Shown one piece after another: positions 7,526 to 17,759 of a DNA stretch of 64,000 nt; position 1 is the stretch's first letter; each line of letters starts with the position of its first letter. Location: contig JBAOHC010000027.1 in assembly GCA_037046735.1 (NCBI GenBank), positions 806,001 through 870,000 of the forward strand, written 5' to 3'. Under the pieces are notes generated by a model. It searched no databases and was not told where the DNA came from. It was given only the letters and a program-made list of their open reading frames with translations. A program made the position numbers and the translations under genes. This DNA is from JADKAV01 sp037046735. GTDB lineage: Bacteria > Actinomycetota > Actinomycetes > S36-B12 > UBA10799.

Positions 7526-7531
7526 TAGGCT
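7526..7531 (+). promoter_or_regulatory. Likely -10 hexamer for a leaderless transcript
   Basis: TAGGCT ends six bases before the GTG start of the ADHFE1-like gene, and there is no purine-rich ribosome binding site. This arrangement fits a transcript that starts at the GTG itself. The preceding intergenic stretch (7309-7525) shows no other clear signal. Confidence 0.5.
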
Positions 7532-7537
7532 CGGCGT

Positions 7538-8782
7538 GTGCCTGCCGCACTGCCCTCACCGGCCAACCCAGAATCCGTCTTCACCTACGCCGCGCCCACT
7601 CTGGCCTTCGGCAAGGGTGCCGTCGCCGACATCGCCTGGCATCTGCGAGCCGCCCGGCGGGTGCTTGTCGTCACCGACCCCGGGGTGGCTGCCACCGGCG
7701 CCGCGCAGCGCGTCGTCGACGTGCTCGCCCACTGCTCGGTGACCGTCTGGACCGACACCGAGGTCGAACCCACCGACGAGAGCCTGCGACGTATCGGCGA
7801 CAGCGTGCGCCGCATGGGTCGCGTGGACGCGTTCGTGGCTGTGGGCGGGGGGTCCAGCATCGACACCGCGAAGGCGGCGAACCTGCTGTCCACCAATCCC
7901 GGCGACCTCCTTGACTACGTCAACGCCCCGATCGGGGGTGGTGCCGCACCACAGCAGCCGCTCAAACCCCTCATCGCCGTGCCCACCACTACGGGAACCG
8001 GGTCCGAGAGCACCACGATCTGCGTGCTCGACGTTCTGGACAAGCATGTGAAGACCGGGATCAGCCACCCTCGCCTGCGCCCGACGGTGGCTGTCGTTGA
8101 CCCCGATCTGGTGATGACGCAGCCGCGCATGGTCACCGCCTGCGCGGGCATGGACATCGTGTGTCACGCACTGGAGTCCTTCACCGCGCGACCGTACGAC
8201 AGTTTCGAGGCGAAGGCACCCGCCCAACGGGTCCCCTACTGCGGAGCCAACCCGATCTCGGACACGTGGGCGCTGACTGCCCTGCGCCTCGTCGCCGACG
8301 CGTTCGTTCCCGCGGTGGTCACCGGCGATCCCGAGGCGATGGCCACCATGGCCCTGGCCGCGACCGTCGCGGGACTGGGATTCGGAAACGCCGGGGTCCA
8401 CGTTCCGCATGCCAACGCCTACCCGATCGCCGGACAGGTGCGCGACTACCGACCCGCCGACTACCCCGCCGGCAAGGCGCTGGTGCCGCATGGCATGGCT
8501 GTCTCGCTGACTGCACCGGCCGCTTTCCGAGCCTTGGCGCCGGCAGATCCCGGCCGTCAGCAGCAGGCCGCCCGGATCCTGGGGGCAGAGGACCTGCCGA
8601 CCGCCCTGCGCAACCTGATGGACGCCGTGGGGATGCCCAGCGGCCTGGCCGAGGTCGGCGTGCTGGAGCCCGACATCCCGGAGCTGGTCGAGGGCACTCT
8701 GGCCCAGCAACGTCTGCTGGCTCTGGCACCGATGTCGCTGGATCCCGACGACCTGGCCAGGATCTTCCGGGAGTCCCTGTGA
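7538..8782 (+). CDS. Iron-containing alcohol dehydrogenase, hydroxyacid-oxoacid transhydrogenase (ADHFE1)-like
   Basis: A 414-residue protein of the Fe-ADH family. It has the NAD-binding VAVGGGSSIDTAKA (about residues 104-117), the VPTTTGTGSE motif (about 149-158), and metal ligands in AGMDIVCHALESF, GVHVPHANAY and ALVPHGMAVS. The segment KAPAQRVPYCGANPISDTWA is characteristic of the ADHFE1 branch, which in animals oxidises 4-hydroxybutyrate while reducing 2-oxoglutarate. In bacteria that exact substrate is not assured. It overlaps the next gene by four bases (GTGA), so it is the first gene of an operon with a thioesterase and an unknown protein. Confidence 0.88.
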   Translation: MPAALPSPANPESVFTYAAPTLAFGKGAVADIAWHLRAARRVLVVTDPGVAATGAAQRVVDVLAHCSVTVWTDTEVEPTDESLRRIGDSVRRMGRVDAFVAVGGGSSIDTAKAANLLSTNPGDLLDYVNAPIGGGAAPQQPLKPLIAVPTTTGTGSESTTICVLDVLDKHVKTGISHPRLRPTVAVVDPDLVMTQPRMVTACAGMDIVCHALESFTARPYDSFEAKAPAQRVPYCGANPISDTWALTALRLVADAFVPAVVTGDPEAMATMALAATVAGLGFGNAGVHVPHANAYPIAGQVRDYRPADYPAGKALVPHGMAVSLTAPAAFRALAPADPGRQQQAARILGAEDLPTALRNLMDAVGMPSGLAEVGVLEPDIPELVEGTLAQQRLLALAPMSLDPDDLARIFRESL

Positions 8783-9189
8783 ACCGCTACCCCATTGCCA
8801 CCCGGTGGAACGACAACGACCACTACGGCCATGTCAACAACGCGACCTACTTCGAGTATCTGGACACCGCCGTCAACGGCTGGCTGATGCAGAGCACCGG
8901 CTTGGACATCCGCGAACTGCCCGCTGTGGGCATCGTGGCCAGCGTGAGTTGTGAGTTCTACCGTGAGATCGGTTTTCCCGATGTCCTGGAGGTCGAGCTG
9001 TTCACCGAGCGCATCGGCACTTCCAGCGTTACCTACCAGCTGGACGTCTTCCGGTCCGGCGACGCCGAGGTACGCGCACGCGGCCGCTTCGTCCATGTCT
9101 ACGTCGACGCGACGACTCGCCGTCCGGTGCCGATCCCGGCCGTGGTGGGCGCGGCGCTGGCAGCACTGCCTGAAAGACTCCAGACATGA
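8779..9189 (+). CDS. Acyl-CoA thioesterase, hotdog fold (4HBT)
   Basis: GTG at 8779 overlaps the stop of the dehydrogenase gene and gives 136 residues. The N-terminal RWNDNDHYGHVNNATYFEYLDTA (residues 8-30) is the signature of the YbgC/FadM-like 4-hydroxybenzoyl-CoA thioesterase family, with the catalytic Asp in the WxDxDxxGHVNN motif. It hydrolyses acyl-CoA thioesters in the cytoplasm. Placement between a dehydrogenase and a conserved unknown gene, with four-base overlaps at both ends, shows tight coupling. The specific acyl group cannot be read from the sequence. Confidence 0.9.
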   Translation: MNRYPIATRWNDNDHYGHVNNATYFEYLDTAVNGWLMQSTGLDIRELPAVGIVASVSCEFYREIGFPDVLEVELFTERIGTSSVTYQLDVFRSGDAEVRARGRFVHVYVDATTRRPVPIPAVVGAALAALPERLQT

Positions 9190-10118
9190 ATCGAAAGATG
9201 TTCGAGGCGCACGTGCAGTTCGAGCTGGACCAGTGGCCGGCGTCAGTCACCGATGAGGTACAGGCGGCGTTCGCATGGCTGAGCACGGTACGCGCCGGCG
9301 ACGTCCTCACCCCGGAGACGGTACTCGGGGTGATCGACGGCTGGCCGGGACCCGACGTGGCCGGGGTGCAACAGATTCATGAGGCCGCGTTGCAGGACCA
9401 GACCAGGATCAGCGATCTGGTCCGGCGCAGCGACTACGACCGGTTGGCACGGGAGGTGATGGGGCTGGGCGATGTTCAGGAGGCGGCCATCGACCAAGTC
9501 ACTACCAGCGAGGTGTACGCCGAACTCATCACCCACGTCCTCTACCACGGCATCAAGAACTACGTCATGACCGAGAGCCCGGTCGCGAAGGTCCCGGGAG
9601 CGTCGGCCTTCATGAAGTTCGGACAGAATGCCATGGACCGAGGTGCGCCCAAACTCAGCAAGGGTATCGACCGGCAACTGATGGCCTTCGTCAACGCCAA
9701 CATCCAGGACAGTCTGCGCGAGAGCAGGACCTACCTGACCTCGGTGGTGGACGAGTCGGCGATGAGTGAGGTGGCAGGCGAGATCTGGAACCGCAATGCC
9801 GAGGTCACAGTCTCCGAGGTCGCCGGTCTCATCCCGCAGGAGATCGCGATGGCACTCGCCGGGATCGCGCTCGACATGTGGGACCACCTGCGCGACACTG
9901 TGGCCTTCCGCGACCAGGTGAGCAGGTGGCTGGACGACAACGCGCACCGCAGTGTGGCCGATCTGCTCGCCGATGCCGGGGTGACGCCCGACCAGGTGGT
10001 GTTGGCCCTGGATCCGTGGCTGACCAGGGCCGTCGAGGATGGCTACCTGGAGGCCCGGATCCGGGCCCGCCTGCAGCCCTTCTACGAGAGTTTCAAACCG
10101 GCGGTTCGGCGCTCCTGA
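9186..10118 (+). CDS. Conserved hypothetical protein, helical
   Basis: A 310-residue soluble protein whose ATG overlaps the thioesterase stop (ATGA). It appears nearly all helical, with no membrane segment and no enzyme motif I recognise. A central stretch around GIKNYVMTESPVAKVPGASAFMKFGQ (residues about 118-143) and the later WDHLRDTVAFRDQVSRWLDD look like conserved surface or oligomer segments. I think related proteins occur in other actinobacteria next to fatty-acid genes, but this is recollection, not evidence in the sequence. Its end overlaps the convergent SDR gene by 26 bases. Coupling to the thioesterase suggests a role in acyl metabolism. Confidence 0.75.
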   Translation: MNRKMFEAHVQFELDQWPASVTDEVQAAFAWLSTVRAGDVLTPETVLGVIDGWPGPDVAGVQQIHEAALQDQTRISDLVRRSDYDRLAREVMGLGDVQEAAIDQVTTSEVYAELITHVLYHGIKNYVMTESPVAKVPGASAFMKFGQNAMDRGAPKLSKGIDRQLMAFVNANIQDSLRESRTYLTSVVDESAMSEVAGEIWNRNAEVTVSEVAGLIPQEIAMALAGIALDMWDHLRDTVAFRDQVSRWLDDNAHRSVADLLADAGVTPDQVVLALDPWLTRAVEDGYLEARIRARLQPFYESFKPAVRRS

Positions 10119-10851
10119 TGCGCTGACCGGCGGCGAACATCTGCAGCTGGTAGGCCCTGGGGTGTAACCGTTTGTCCCAATACGCCTTCTGCGCCCCGGC
10201 GTCGGGCAGGATCAGAAACACCCCGTCAGCCACCGCGTCGACCACTCGGGCGGCGATCTGGTCGGCGTCGAACGGGGCGCGCTCGATGAGTTTGGCGCTG
10301 ATGGCCGCCATGACCGGGTCGCCGTCGGTCAGGGATGCTGCCAGATTGGTGCGGAAGAACGACGGACACACCACGCTGACCTGCACACCCCATGGCGCCA
10401 ACTCGTGGTTCAGGCTCTCCGACATGGCGACCACCGCGGCCTTGCTGGCCGTGTACGCGCTCATCCCGGCCGGGTGCACCAGCCCCGCCAGCGAGGCGAC
10501 GTTGACCAGATGTCCGCGGCCCTGCTGCTTGAACAGCGGCGCGAACGCCGCACACCCGTTGGCGACCCCGACCACGTTCACATCGAGGACGCGGTGCCAT
10601 TCCTGGGCATCGGTGCGGTCCACCCGGCCACCGCCTGCCACCCCGGCATTGTTGATCAGGATGTCCAGGCCACCCCAGGTCTGCTCGACGTGGTCGCGGG
10701 CATCACGCCAGTCCGCCTCTGAGCGCACGTCCAGGGCCACGTCGGCATCGGCCAGGTCGGCCCCGATCACCTGATGCCCACGTGCCCGGTACTGTCGCGC
10801 CAACGCCGCGCCCAGCCCGCCGGCTGCGCCCGTGATGAGGACCCGGGCCAC
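10093..10851 (-). CDS. Short-chain dehydrogenase/reductase
   Basis: GTG at 10851 gives 252 residues; it overlaps the upstream acyl-CoA dehydrogenase stop by one base. The Rossmann motif TGAAGGLGAAL is at residues 7-17, NNAG follows at about 79-82, and the active-site Ser and YTASK are near residues 125-145. It is a classical NAD(P)-dependent SDR, probably acting on a hydroxyacyl or related lipid substrate given its operon. The C-terminus (AYWDKRLHPRAYQLQMFAAGQR) is longer than the core fold. It is the last gene of the 13206-10093 minus-strand operon. Confidence 0.88.
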   Translation of the reverse strand: MARVLITGAAGGLGAALARQYRARGHQVIGADLADADVALDVRSEADWRDARDHVEQTWGGLDILINNAGVAGGGRVDRTDAQEWHRVLDVNVVGVANGCAAFAPLFKQQGRGHLVNVASLAGLVHPAGMSAYTASKAAVVAMSESLNHELAPWGVQVSVVCPSFFRTNLAASLTDGDPVMAAISAKLIERAPFDADQIAARVVDAVADGVFLILPDAGAQKAYWDKRLHPRAYQLQMFAAGQRIRSAEPPV

Positions 10852-11996
10852 TACAGACCCAGATCCCGGCCGATGAGCTCCTTCATGATCTCGTTGCTGC
10901 CCGCCCAGATCTTCGTGACGCGGGCGTCGCGCCAGGCCCGGGCCACCCGGTACTCGTTCATGTAGCCGTAGCCGCCGTGCAACTGCAAGCAGGCATCGAT
11001 GACCTCGTTCTGCACCTGCGCCGACCACCACTTGGCCTTCGCCGCGTCGACCGCGGTGAGCGTGCCCTCGTTGAAGGCCAGCACACACTGGTCGGCGTAG
11101 GCCTGGGAGACCTCGATCTTGGTGACCAGCTCGGCGACCAAGAACTTGTTGTACTGGAAAGCGCCGATCGGTTGGCCGAAGGCCTTTCGCTCCTTGACGT
11201 AGGCGATGGTCTCTTCGAGAACCGCCGCCGCGTGCGCGATGTTTGACACCGCGGCTCCCAGCCGCTCCTGCGGCAGCCGCTCCATCATGTGGATGAACCC
11301 GCGGTCGAGTTCACCGATGAGGTTGGCCTCTGGAACCCGCACGTTGTCGAAGAACAGTTCCGAGGTGTCACTCTCGGTCTGCCCGACCTTGTCCAGCTTG
11401 CGGCCACGGCTGAACCCGGGCATGTCGGCTTCCACGCCGAACAGCGAGATGCCGCGGGCACCGGACCCCGGGTTGGTGCGGGCCGCCACAACGATCAGGT
11501 CGGCCGAGTAGCCGTTGGTGATGAACGTCTTGGACCCGTTGAGGATCCAGGCGTCACCGTCCTTGACGGCAGTGGTCTTCAGCGCCGCGAGGTCGGAGCC
11601 GCCGCTCGGTTCGGTCATGCCGATGGCGGTGACCAGTTCCCCGCTGCAGAAACCGGGCAGCCAACGCTGCTTCTGCTCCGGCGTGCACAGGTCACGCAGG
11701 TAGGGCGCCACGATGTCGGCGTGGATGCCAAGGCAGGAGGACAGCGCCGCCGAAGTAGCCGACAGTTCCTCGCTCATCACCGCGTTGAAGCGGTAGTCGT
11801 CGGCCTGCGATCCGCCGTACTCCTCCTCGATCTCCAGGCCGAGGAAACCCTGCTTGCCGGCTTCGATCCACACGTCGCGCGGGATGGCCTTGGCCTCGAT
11901 GAACTCATCGAGGCGCGGCCGGACCTCCCGGTCGAGCCACGTGCGTACCGATGCCCGGAACGCCTCGTGATCCTCGGTGTAAATGGTGCGCTTCAT
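10851..11996 (-). CDS. Acyl-CoA dehydrogenase, LCAD/IVD-type
   Basis: A 381-residue flavoenzyme with all three acyl-CoA dehydrogenase domains: an N-terminal helical part, the middle AIGMTEPSGGSDLAAL and FITNGYSADLIVVAARTN, and the C-terminal ACLQLHGGYGYMNEY. The position used as catalytic Glu in medium-chain enzymes is Ala here (IWAGSNEIM). A Glu is present at the alternative site in LPQERL, the arrangement of long-chain and isovaleryl-CoA dehydrogenases. It removes two hydrogens from acyl-CoA and passes electrons to ETF. Start ATG overlaps the MaoC stop (ATGA). Confidence 0.92.
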   Translation of the reverse strand: MKRTIYTEDHEAFRASVRTWLDREVRPRLDEFIEAKAIPRDVWIEAGKQGFLGLEIEEEYGGSQADDYRFNAVMSEELSATSAALSSCLGIHADIVAPYLRDLCTPEQKQRWLPGFCSGELVTAIGMTEPSGGSDLAALKTTAVKDGDAWILNGSKTFITNGYSADLIVVAARTNPGSGARGISLFGVEADMPGFSRGRKLDKVGQTESDTSELFFDNVRVPEANLIGELDRGFIHMMERLPQERLGAAVSNIAHAAAVLEETIAYVKERKAFGQPIGAFQYNKFLVAELVTKIEVSQAYADQCVLAFNEGTLTAVDAAKAKWWSAQVQNEVIDACLQLHGGYGYMNEYRVARAWRDARVTKIWAGSNEIMKELIGRDLGL

Positions 11997-12457
11997 CTCG
12001 CGTCCTTTCCGACCATGACGGCCACTGTCTCGGCCACACAGGCCGGCTTGTCAGAACCCTCGAGTACAACGGTGACGCGGGTTGTCACCTGCGACCCCAA
12101 GGAGGATGGCGTGACCGAGAGCAGTTCCACTTCACCGCGGACCCGCGACCCCACCGGCACCGGGGCCGGGAACCGGACCTTGTTGCAGCCGTAGTTGACG
12201 GCCAGCGCGAGGTTGTCGACCGCGTACACCTCCCACGCCAGCCGCGGGATGAGGCTCAGCGTCAGGAAGCCATGAGCGATCGTCGTCCCGAACGGCCCGT
12301 CCTTGGCGCGCTCGGGATCGACGTGGATCCACTGGTGGTCACCGGTCGCATCGGCGAACAGGTCGACCTGTTCCTGGGTGATCTCGTGCCAATCGCTGGT
12401 GCCGAGGTGTTCGCCCTGCGCTGCGCTCAGTTGCGCCAGCCCGTCGAAGATGCGCAT
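11993..12457 (-). CDS. MaoC-family enoyl-CoA hydratase
   Basis: ATG at 12457 gives 154 residues; its first base coincides with the last base of the upstream SDR gene. The hot-dog hydratase motif is clear: FADATGDHQWIHVDPERA (about residues 33-50), with the catalytic Asp and His, then PFGTTIAHGFLTLSLIP. It adds water across the trans-2 double bond of an enoyl-CoA, the step after the acyl-CoA dehydrogenase next door. With the FabG-like SDR it forms a plausible oxidation series for a CoA-linked substrate. Confidence 0.92.
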   Translation of the reverse strand: MRIFDGLAQLSAAQGEHLGTSDWHEITQEQVDLFADATGDHQWIHVDPERAKDGPFGTTIAHGFLTLSLIPRLAWEVYAVDNLALAVNYGCNKVRFPAPVPVGSRVRGEVELLSVTPSSLGSQVTTRVTVVLEGSDKPACVAETVAVMVGKDAR

Positions 12458-13206
12458 CAGTCCTTGGGACCTCCTGCCACGTAGATGACCTGGCCGCTGA
12501 CGAAGCCGGCACCCTCGCTGGCCAGGAACGACACCGTGTGGGCGATGTCGTCGGGCTGGCCGACCCGGCCGACCGGGATCTGCTGGGCGGCGAGTTCGAT
12601 GAACTGGTCGAACCCGATGCCGATCCGCTCGGCGGTGGCAGCGGTCATGTCCGTCTGGATGAAGCCGGGGGCGATCGCATTGGCGGTGACGTTGTAGCGT
12701 CCGAGCTCGATGGCCAGAGTCTTGGTGAACCCCTGCATGCCGGCCTTGGCCGCGGAGTAGTTGGCCTGACCCCGGTTGCCCAGAGCCGAAGTGCTGGACA
12801 GGTTCACGATGCGCCCGAAGTTCTGCGCCTTCATATGCGGTTGCAGGGCACGGGCCATCAGGAAGGCCCCCCGCAGGTGGACGTTCAGCACGGCGTCCCA
12901 GTCGTCCACGGTCATCTTGTGCAGCATGTTGTCGCGGATGATGCCCGCGTTGTTGACCAGCACCGTCGGTGCGCCGAGGGCGTCGGCGATGCGATCCACC
13001 GCAGCGGCGACCTCCGTCTCGTCGGCGACATTGCACCCCACGGCCATCGCCTGTCCGCCAGCAGCAGTGATGTCCGCCACCACCGGCTCACAGGCACTGG
13101 CGTCGAGATCCAGCACTGCGACGGCCATGCCGTCGCGCGCCAGACGTTTGGCAACTGCGGCTCCGATTCCCCGAGCCCCTCCGGTGACGACTGCTACGCG
13201 CGACAT
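12457..13206 (-). CDS. SDR, 3-oxoacyl-ACP/CoA reductase (FabG-like)
   Basis: A 249-residue classical SDR: TGGARGIGAAVAKRLA (residues 8-23), NNAGII at about 87-92, active-site Ser-Ser-Thr at about 138, YSAAK at about 151-155, and the FabG-like end FLASEGAGFVSGQVIYVAGG. It is the first gene of the operon FabG-like, MaoC, acyl-CoA dehydrogenase, SDR. In this setting it more likely oxidises a 3-hydroxyacyl-CoA than serves fatty-acid synthesis. The promoter region is shared with the divergent TetR gene and contains a palindromic operator. Confidence 0.92.
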   Translation of the reverse strand: MSRVAVVTGGARGIGAAVAKRLARDGMAVAVLDLDASACEPVVADITAAGGQAMAVGCNVADETEVAAAVDRIADALGAPTVLVNNAGIIRDNMLHKMTVDDWDAVLNVHLRGAFLMARALQPHMKAQNFGRIVNLSSTSALGNRGQANYSAAKAGMQGFTKTLAIELGRYNVTANAIAPGFIQTDMTAATAERIGIGFDQFIELAAQQIPVGRVGQPDDIAHTVSFLASEGAGFVSGQVIYVAGGPKD

Positions 13207-13230
13207 GCGGCCTCCCTCAAACGTGTTCTA

Positions 13231-13244
13231 AGCAAGCGCTTACT
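13231..13244. promoter_or_regulatory. TetR operator between divergent genes
   Basis: AGCAAGCGCTTACT is a near-perfect palindrome (12 of 14 positions) centred on AAGCGCTT, 25 bases from the FabG-like start and 48 from the TetR start. It closely resembles the published KstR2-type operator core (AAG-CTT half sites). The most likely ligand is the divergently encoded TetR protein, which would control both directions. Confidence 0.7.
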
Positions 13245-13291
13245 CAGCATGCTAGCCTGCGGGTGGATCTCGTCAACCCCCGGAGACAGTT

Positions 13292-13870
13292 ATGCCGACT
13301 CGCGCAGAGCAGACCCGCCAACGACTCCTCGATGCCGCTGGGACCGCCTTCGCCGAGCGCGGCTTCCACGCCACGACCACCCGCGACATCGCCGCCGCTG
13401 CCGGTATGAGCCCGGCCGCGGTTTACGTCCATCACGAGACCAAGGAGGACCTGCTGTACCTGCTGTCCTTGGAGGGCCATAACGCCACCGACACCTTGGT
13501 CCGGCAAGCCATCGCGTGCGCCGACGACCCCGCCGAGCAGTTGACGGCCGTGGTGTCGGCGTTCTGCGCCTTCCAGGTGGAGCAGCACGTGCTGGCGCGC
13601 GTGGTCAACTACGAACTCGAGGCACTGCGGCCCGACCACGCGCAGGAGATCGCACGGCTGCGCCGGTCGATCCAGCGCCAGGTGCAGCAGGTCGTGGAAC
13701 GCGGGGTGGACCAGGGGGCCTTTCGCACTAGCAGCGCGGCCATGTCAACGATGGCCATCCTGTCGTTGTGCGTGGACATCGCCCGCTGGTACCGCCGCGA
13801 CGCCATGTGGCCGCCGGTGGAGATCGCGGGCTTCTACTCCGACCTCGCACTGCGGATGGTGGGCGCCTGA
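13292..13870 (+). CDS. TetR/AcrR-family regulator, KstR2-like
   Basis: A 192-residue repressor. The TetR helix-turn-helix occupies residues 1-50 (TRQRLLDAAGTAFAERGFHATTTRDIAAAAGMSPAAVYVHHETKEDLL). The C-terminal ligand domain includes EQHVLARVVNYELEALRP and VDIARWYRRDAMWPPVEI; the RWYR segment is shared with regulators of CoA-thioester catabolism such as KstR2. It most likely represses the divergent four-gene operon and itself, released by an acyl-CoA. Its stop overlaps the start of the SGNH hydrolase gene (TGATG), so the two are co-translated. Confidence 0.88.
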   Translation: MPTRAEQTRQRLLDAAGTAFAERGFHATTTRDIAAAAGMSPAAVYVHHETKEDLLYLLSLEGHNATDTLVRQAIACADDPAEQLTAVVSAFCAFQVEQHVLARVVNYELEALRPDHAQEIARLRRSIQRQVQQVVERGVDQGAFRTSSAAMSTMAILSLCVDIARWYRRDAMWPPVEIAGFYSDLALRMVGA

Positions 13871-14604
13871 TGCGTCTGGTGAGCATCGGCGATTCCTTCA
13901 CCGAGGGTCTGTGCGACGAGGTGCGCCTCGATGGGGAATACCGCGGGTGGGCCGACCGCGTGGCGGGGGCGCTGGCACCGGTGGAGTACGCGAACCTCGC
14001 CGTGCGCGGCAAGCTGCTCGATCAGATCGTGGCTGAGCAGATTCCGGCAGCGGCACAGATGAGCCCCGACGTGGTGACCTTCCACGCCGGCGGCAACGAC
14101 GTCCTGCGGCGCAGCACCGACCTCGACGACCTCTTCGCTCGCTACGACGCAGCCGTCTCGAGCCTGCCCGGAAAGGTGGTGTTGTTCACCAGCCTGTCGC
14201 GGGCGGGCGGCACTGGCCGGCTGGCCGAGGTGGTGGCCACCCGATTCGCCGCCTTCAACGCCAACGTTCGCGAGGTGTCGGCCCGCCACGAGACACTGCT
14301 CGTCGACCTCGACGCCGTTGCCGCCCTGGCCGACCGCCGCTTCTGGTACGCCGACCGGCTGCACCTCAACCCCGAGGGGCACAAGCGCGTGGCGGCGGCC
14401 GTGTTGAGCACTCTGGGCCAGGACACCGGCGACTGGTGGCGCCAGCCGCTGCCCGCGGCGTCGTCGCGCCGCCTGCGCAGCGCCGGCAGCGACCTGCTGT
14501 GGGCCAAGAACTACCTCGCCCCGTGGGTCTGGCGTCGCCTGCGCGGCGTCTCCAGCGGTGACGGGCGCATCTGCAAGGACCAGGCTCTGCGCCTCATTGC
14601 CTGA
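13870..14604 (+). CDS. SGNH/GDSL hydrolase
   Basis: ATG at 13870 gives 244 residues with no signal peptide. Block I is SIGDSFTEG (Ser8 nucleophile region, residues 5-13), block III is GGND near residue 77, and block V is YADRLHLNPEGH with the catalytic Asp and His near 162-170. It is a cytoplasmic esterase or thioesterase-like enzyme of the SGNH fold. Overlap with the TetR stop places it under the same control as the CoA-oxidation cluster, so it may release or trim an acyl group there; that is inference. The last 50 residues are basic and unlike the core fold. Confidence 0.88.
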   Translation: MRLVSIGDSFTEGLCDEVRLDGEYRGWADRVAGALAPVEYANLAVRGKLLDQIVAEQIPAAAQMSPDVVTFHAGGNDVLRRSTDLDDLFARYDAAVSSLPGKVVLFTSLSRAGGTGRLAEVVATRFAAFNANVREVSARHETLLVDLDAVAALADRRFWYADRLHLNPEGHKRVAAAVLSTLGQDTGDWWRQPLPAASSRRLRSAGSDLLWAKNYLAPWVWRRLRGVSSGDGRICKDQALRLIA

Positions 14605-14610
14605 GCGGGC

Positions 14611-16092
<1,482 letters not shown>

Positions 16093-16273
16093 GCTGACTC
16101 CTGAGATCCCCTGAATGACTCTTGTCCGGCAGTCTGACTTACGTGGTGCCGGGAGGCGCGTTAATGCTGCGTTTGCCCACGAGCGACCCGCCATTCAACT
16201 CCCAGCGCCTTCCCAAGCGCTGATCGTTACCTGTACATTGGCGCCCCTCGAACACACCGGTGAAGGGCATCGC

Positions 16274-17708
16274 ATGACACGTCATCTCGTGGGGGCGATC
16301 GTCGCTCTCTTCACCCTGTTGGCAGGGACCCCGGCCGCCGCGGACACGCAGCCGAGCGTCATCTTTCTCGGAGACAGCGTGACCGCCGGTTTCGGTTACC
16401 TGGGCAAGCAGGAGAACGCTGCGAACGTGGCGGGGAGCGTGAATTCCAGTTTTGCCAACGCCTGGTACTTCGGCGACAACAGCCTGTCCGACTGCAACCC
16501 GGTGGCGCCGGTGCCCGATGACCGCTGCAGCAACAACAACGTTGCGGGCGCGCCCTGGACGGCTGGACCGTGGCAGTCGGGGTCCTCCTCACCGTCCGTC
16601 GCGTACTCCTACCAGATTGCCGGCAGCCAGAACCCGCAGGCCGCCGCGCCCGTCGAGAACTGGGCGGTCACGGGTTCCACACCCGCCCAGTGGGACACCG
16701 GCGGCCCGTTCAACAGCCAACTCACGTCGATCCAGAACACCTCCGTTGTCATGACACTGGGCGCCAATCCGATCCTCGCCAGTTTCCTGCGGATCAAGAT
16801 CGCGGGGACGGTTGAGACCAGCGGTGCGTGTTCGGGCACCGAGTGGCTTTCCTGGAAAGGGTGGTACGCCTATCCCCCGGCCACCGTGGTCGACTGCGCC
16901 AACCAGCAGTGGGCGCAGAATGAGCAGACCGCGCACCTGCAGAACGTCTACAAGACGCTGCTGCAGAACAAGAACAAGGTGATGGTCCTGCAGTACTACC
17001 GAGGCGTGCCCGTGGTCCTTCGGGAACTGGCAGCCGGAAGGCAACCTGACCAACGGGCCGGCGGCAGGCAACTCCTGCCCCTCCCAACAGCAGCAGGTGT
17101 CCGCGTGCCCCACATGCAAGGTCGACGGGACCACCACCCAGTGGGCACAGGCGGTGGCCGCTCAGAACGCGATGAACGACAACATCGCGGCCGCCGTGGG
17201 CGAGGTTCAGCAGTGGGCGGCGGACAACGGCGTGAATCCGGCGAACCTGCAGATCGCCACGCCGGACCAGAGCGCCTGGGCCGACCACCAGGCGTGGAGC
17301 GGTAGCTCGTGGGTGTTCAAGAACGACACCTGGATCCATCCGAGCGCCGCCGGCCACCAACAGTTGGCCAAGACCGTCACCGCTGCCATGTGTGAAGGCT
17401 TCGGACAGTGGTGCGGGCAGCAGCCCACATGGGACCTCACTCCGGCGGTTGCCCCGGCAACTGTGCGCCAGCAGCTGCGGGGAGCGGTGCCCGATCGGGT
17501 TGCGAACCGGACGTTCGCGGACCTGCCCAACGTCACCAAGCAGGGCAACGCTGTGGGCTGGGACAGCCTGACACCGAAACGGTGCCGGATCTACCACGCA
17601 GGCGTCACCACTACCAAGCGGGACGGCACCTGCAAGGTGGTTGCTGAAGCCGTGCGCAGTGGCGCAGAGCAGCGATACCGCGAACAACACCGGATCAGGG
17701 TGCGCTGA
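16274..17708 (+). pseudogene. Secreted SGNH/GDSL-like hydrolase, interrupted by a +1 frame change
   Basis: From ATG at 16274 the protein has a signal peptide (residues 1-24, ending AAAD) and block I IFLGDSVTAGFGY, then a long insert. The frame is good up to KVMVLQYYRGVP at about 17008, where it becomes unrelated and ends at 17305. The +1 frame continues the protein sensibly (WSFGNWQPEGNLTNG, then CPTCKVDG) through to NDTWIHPSAAGHQQLAKT, the catalytic Asp/His block V, ending at 17708. Removing one C from GTGCCCGTGG near 17008-17011 restores about 477 residues. Both halves keep full coding character, so this is a recent mutation or a sequence error. Confidence 0.75.
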
Positions 17709-17759
17709 CACACACGCCCTGCCAGGGTTTGACGCACCCTTGACTTACCGTGGAACGCG

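Noticed and set aside
7556..8710. 384-codon minus-strand frame opposite the iron alcohol dehydrogenase
   Set aside because: The plus strand shows catalytic motifs of a known family; the minus frame is a shadow with biased composition.
16115..16273. Extension of the secreted SGNH protein to an upstream ATG
   Set aside because: The signal peptide begins exactly at the ATG at 16274; upstream residues are not export-like.
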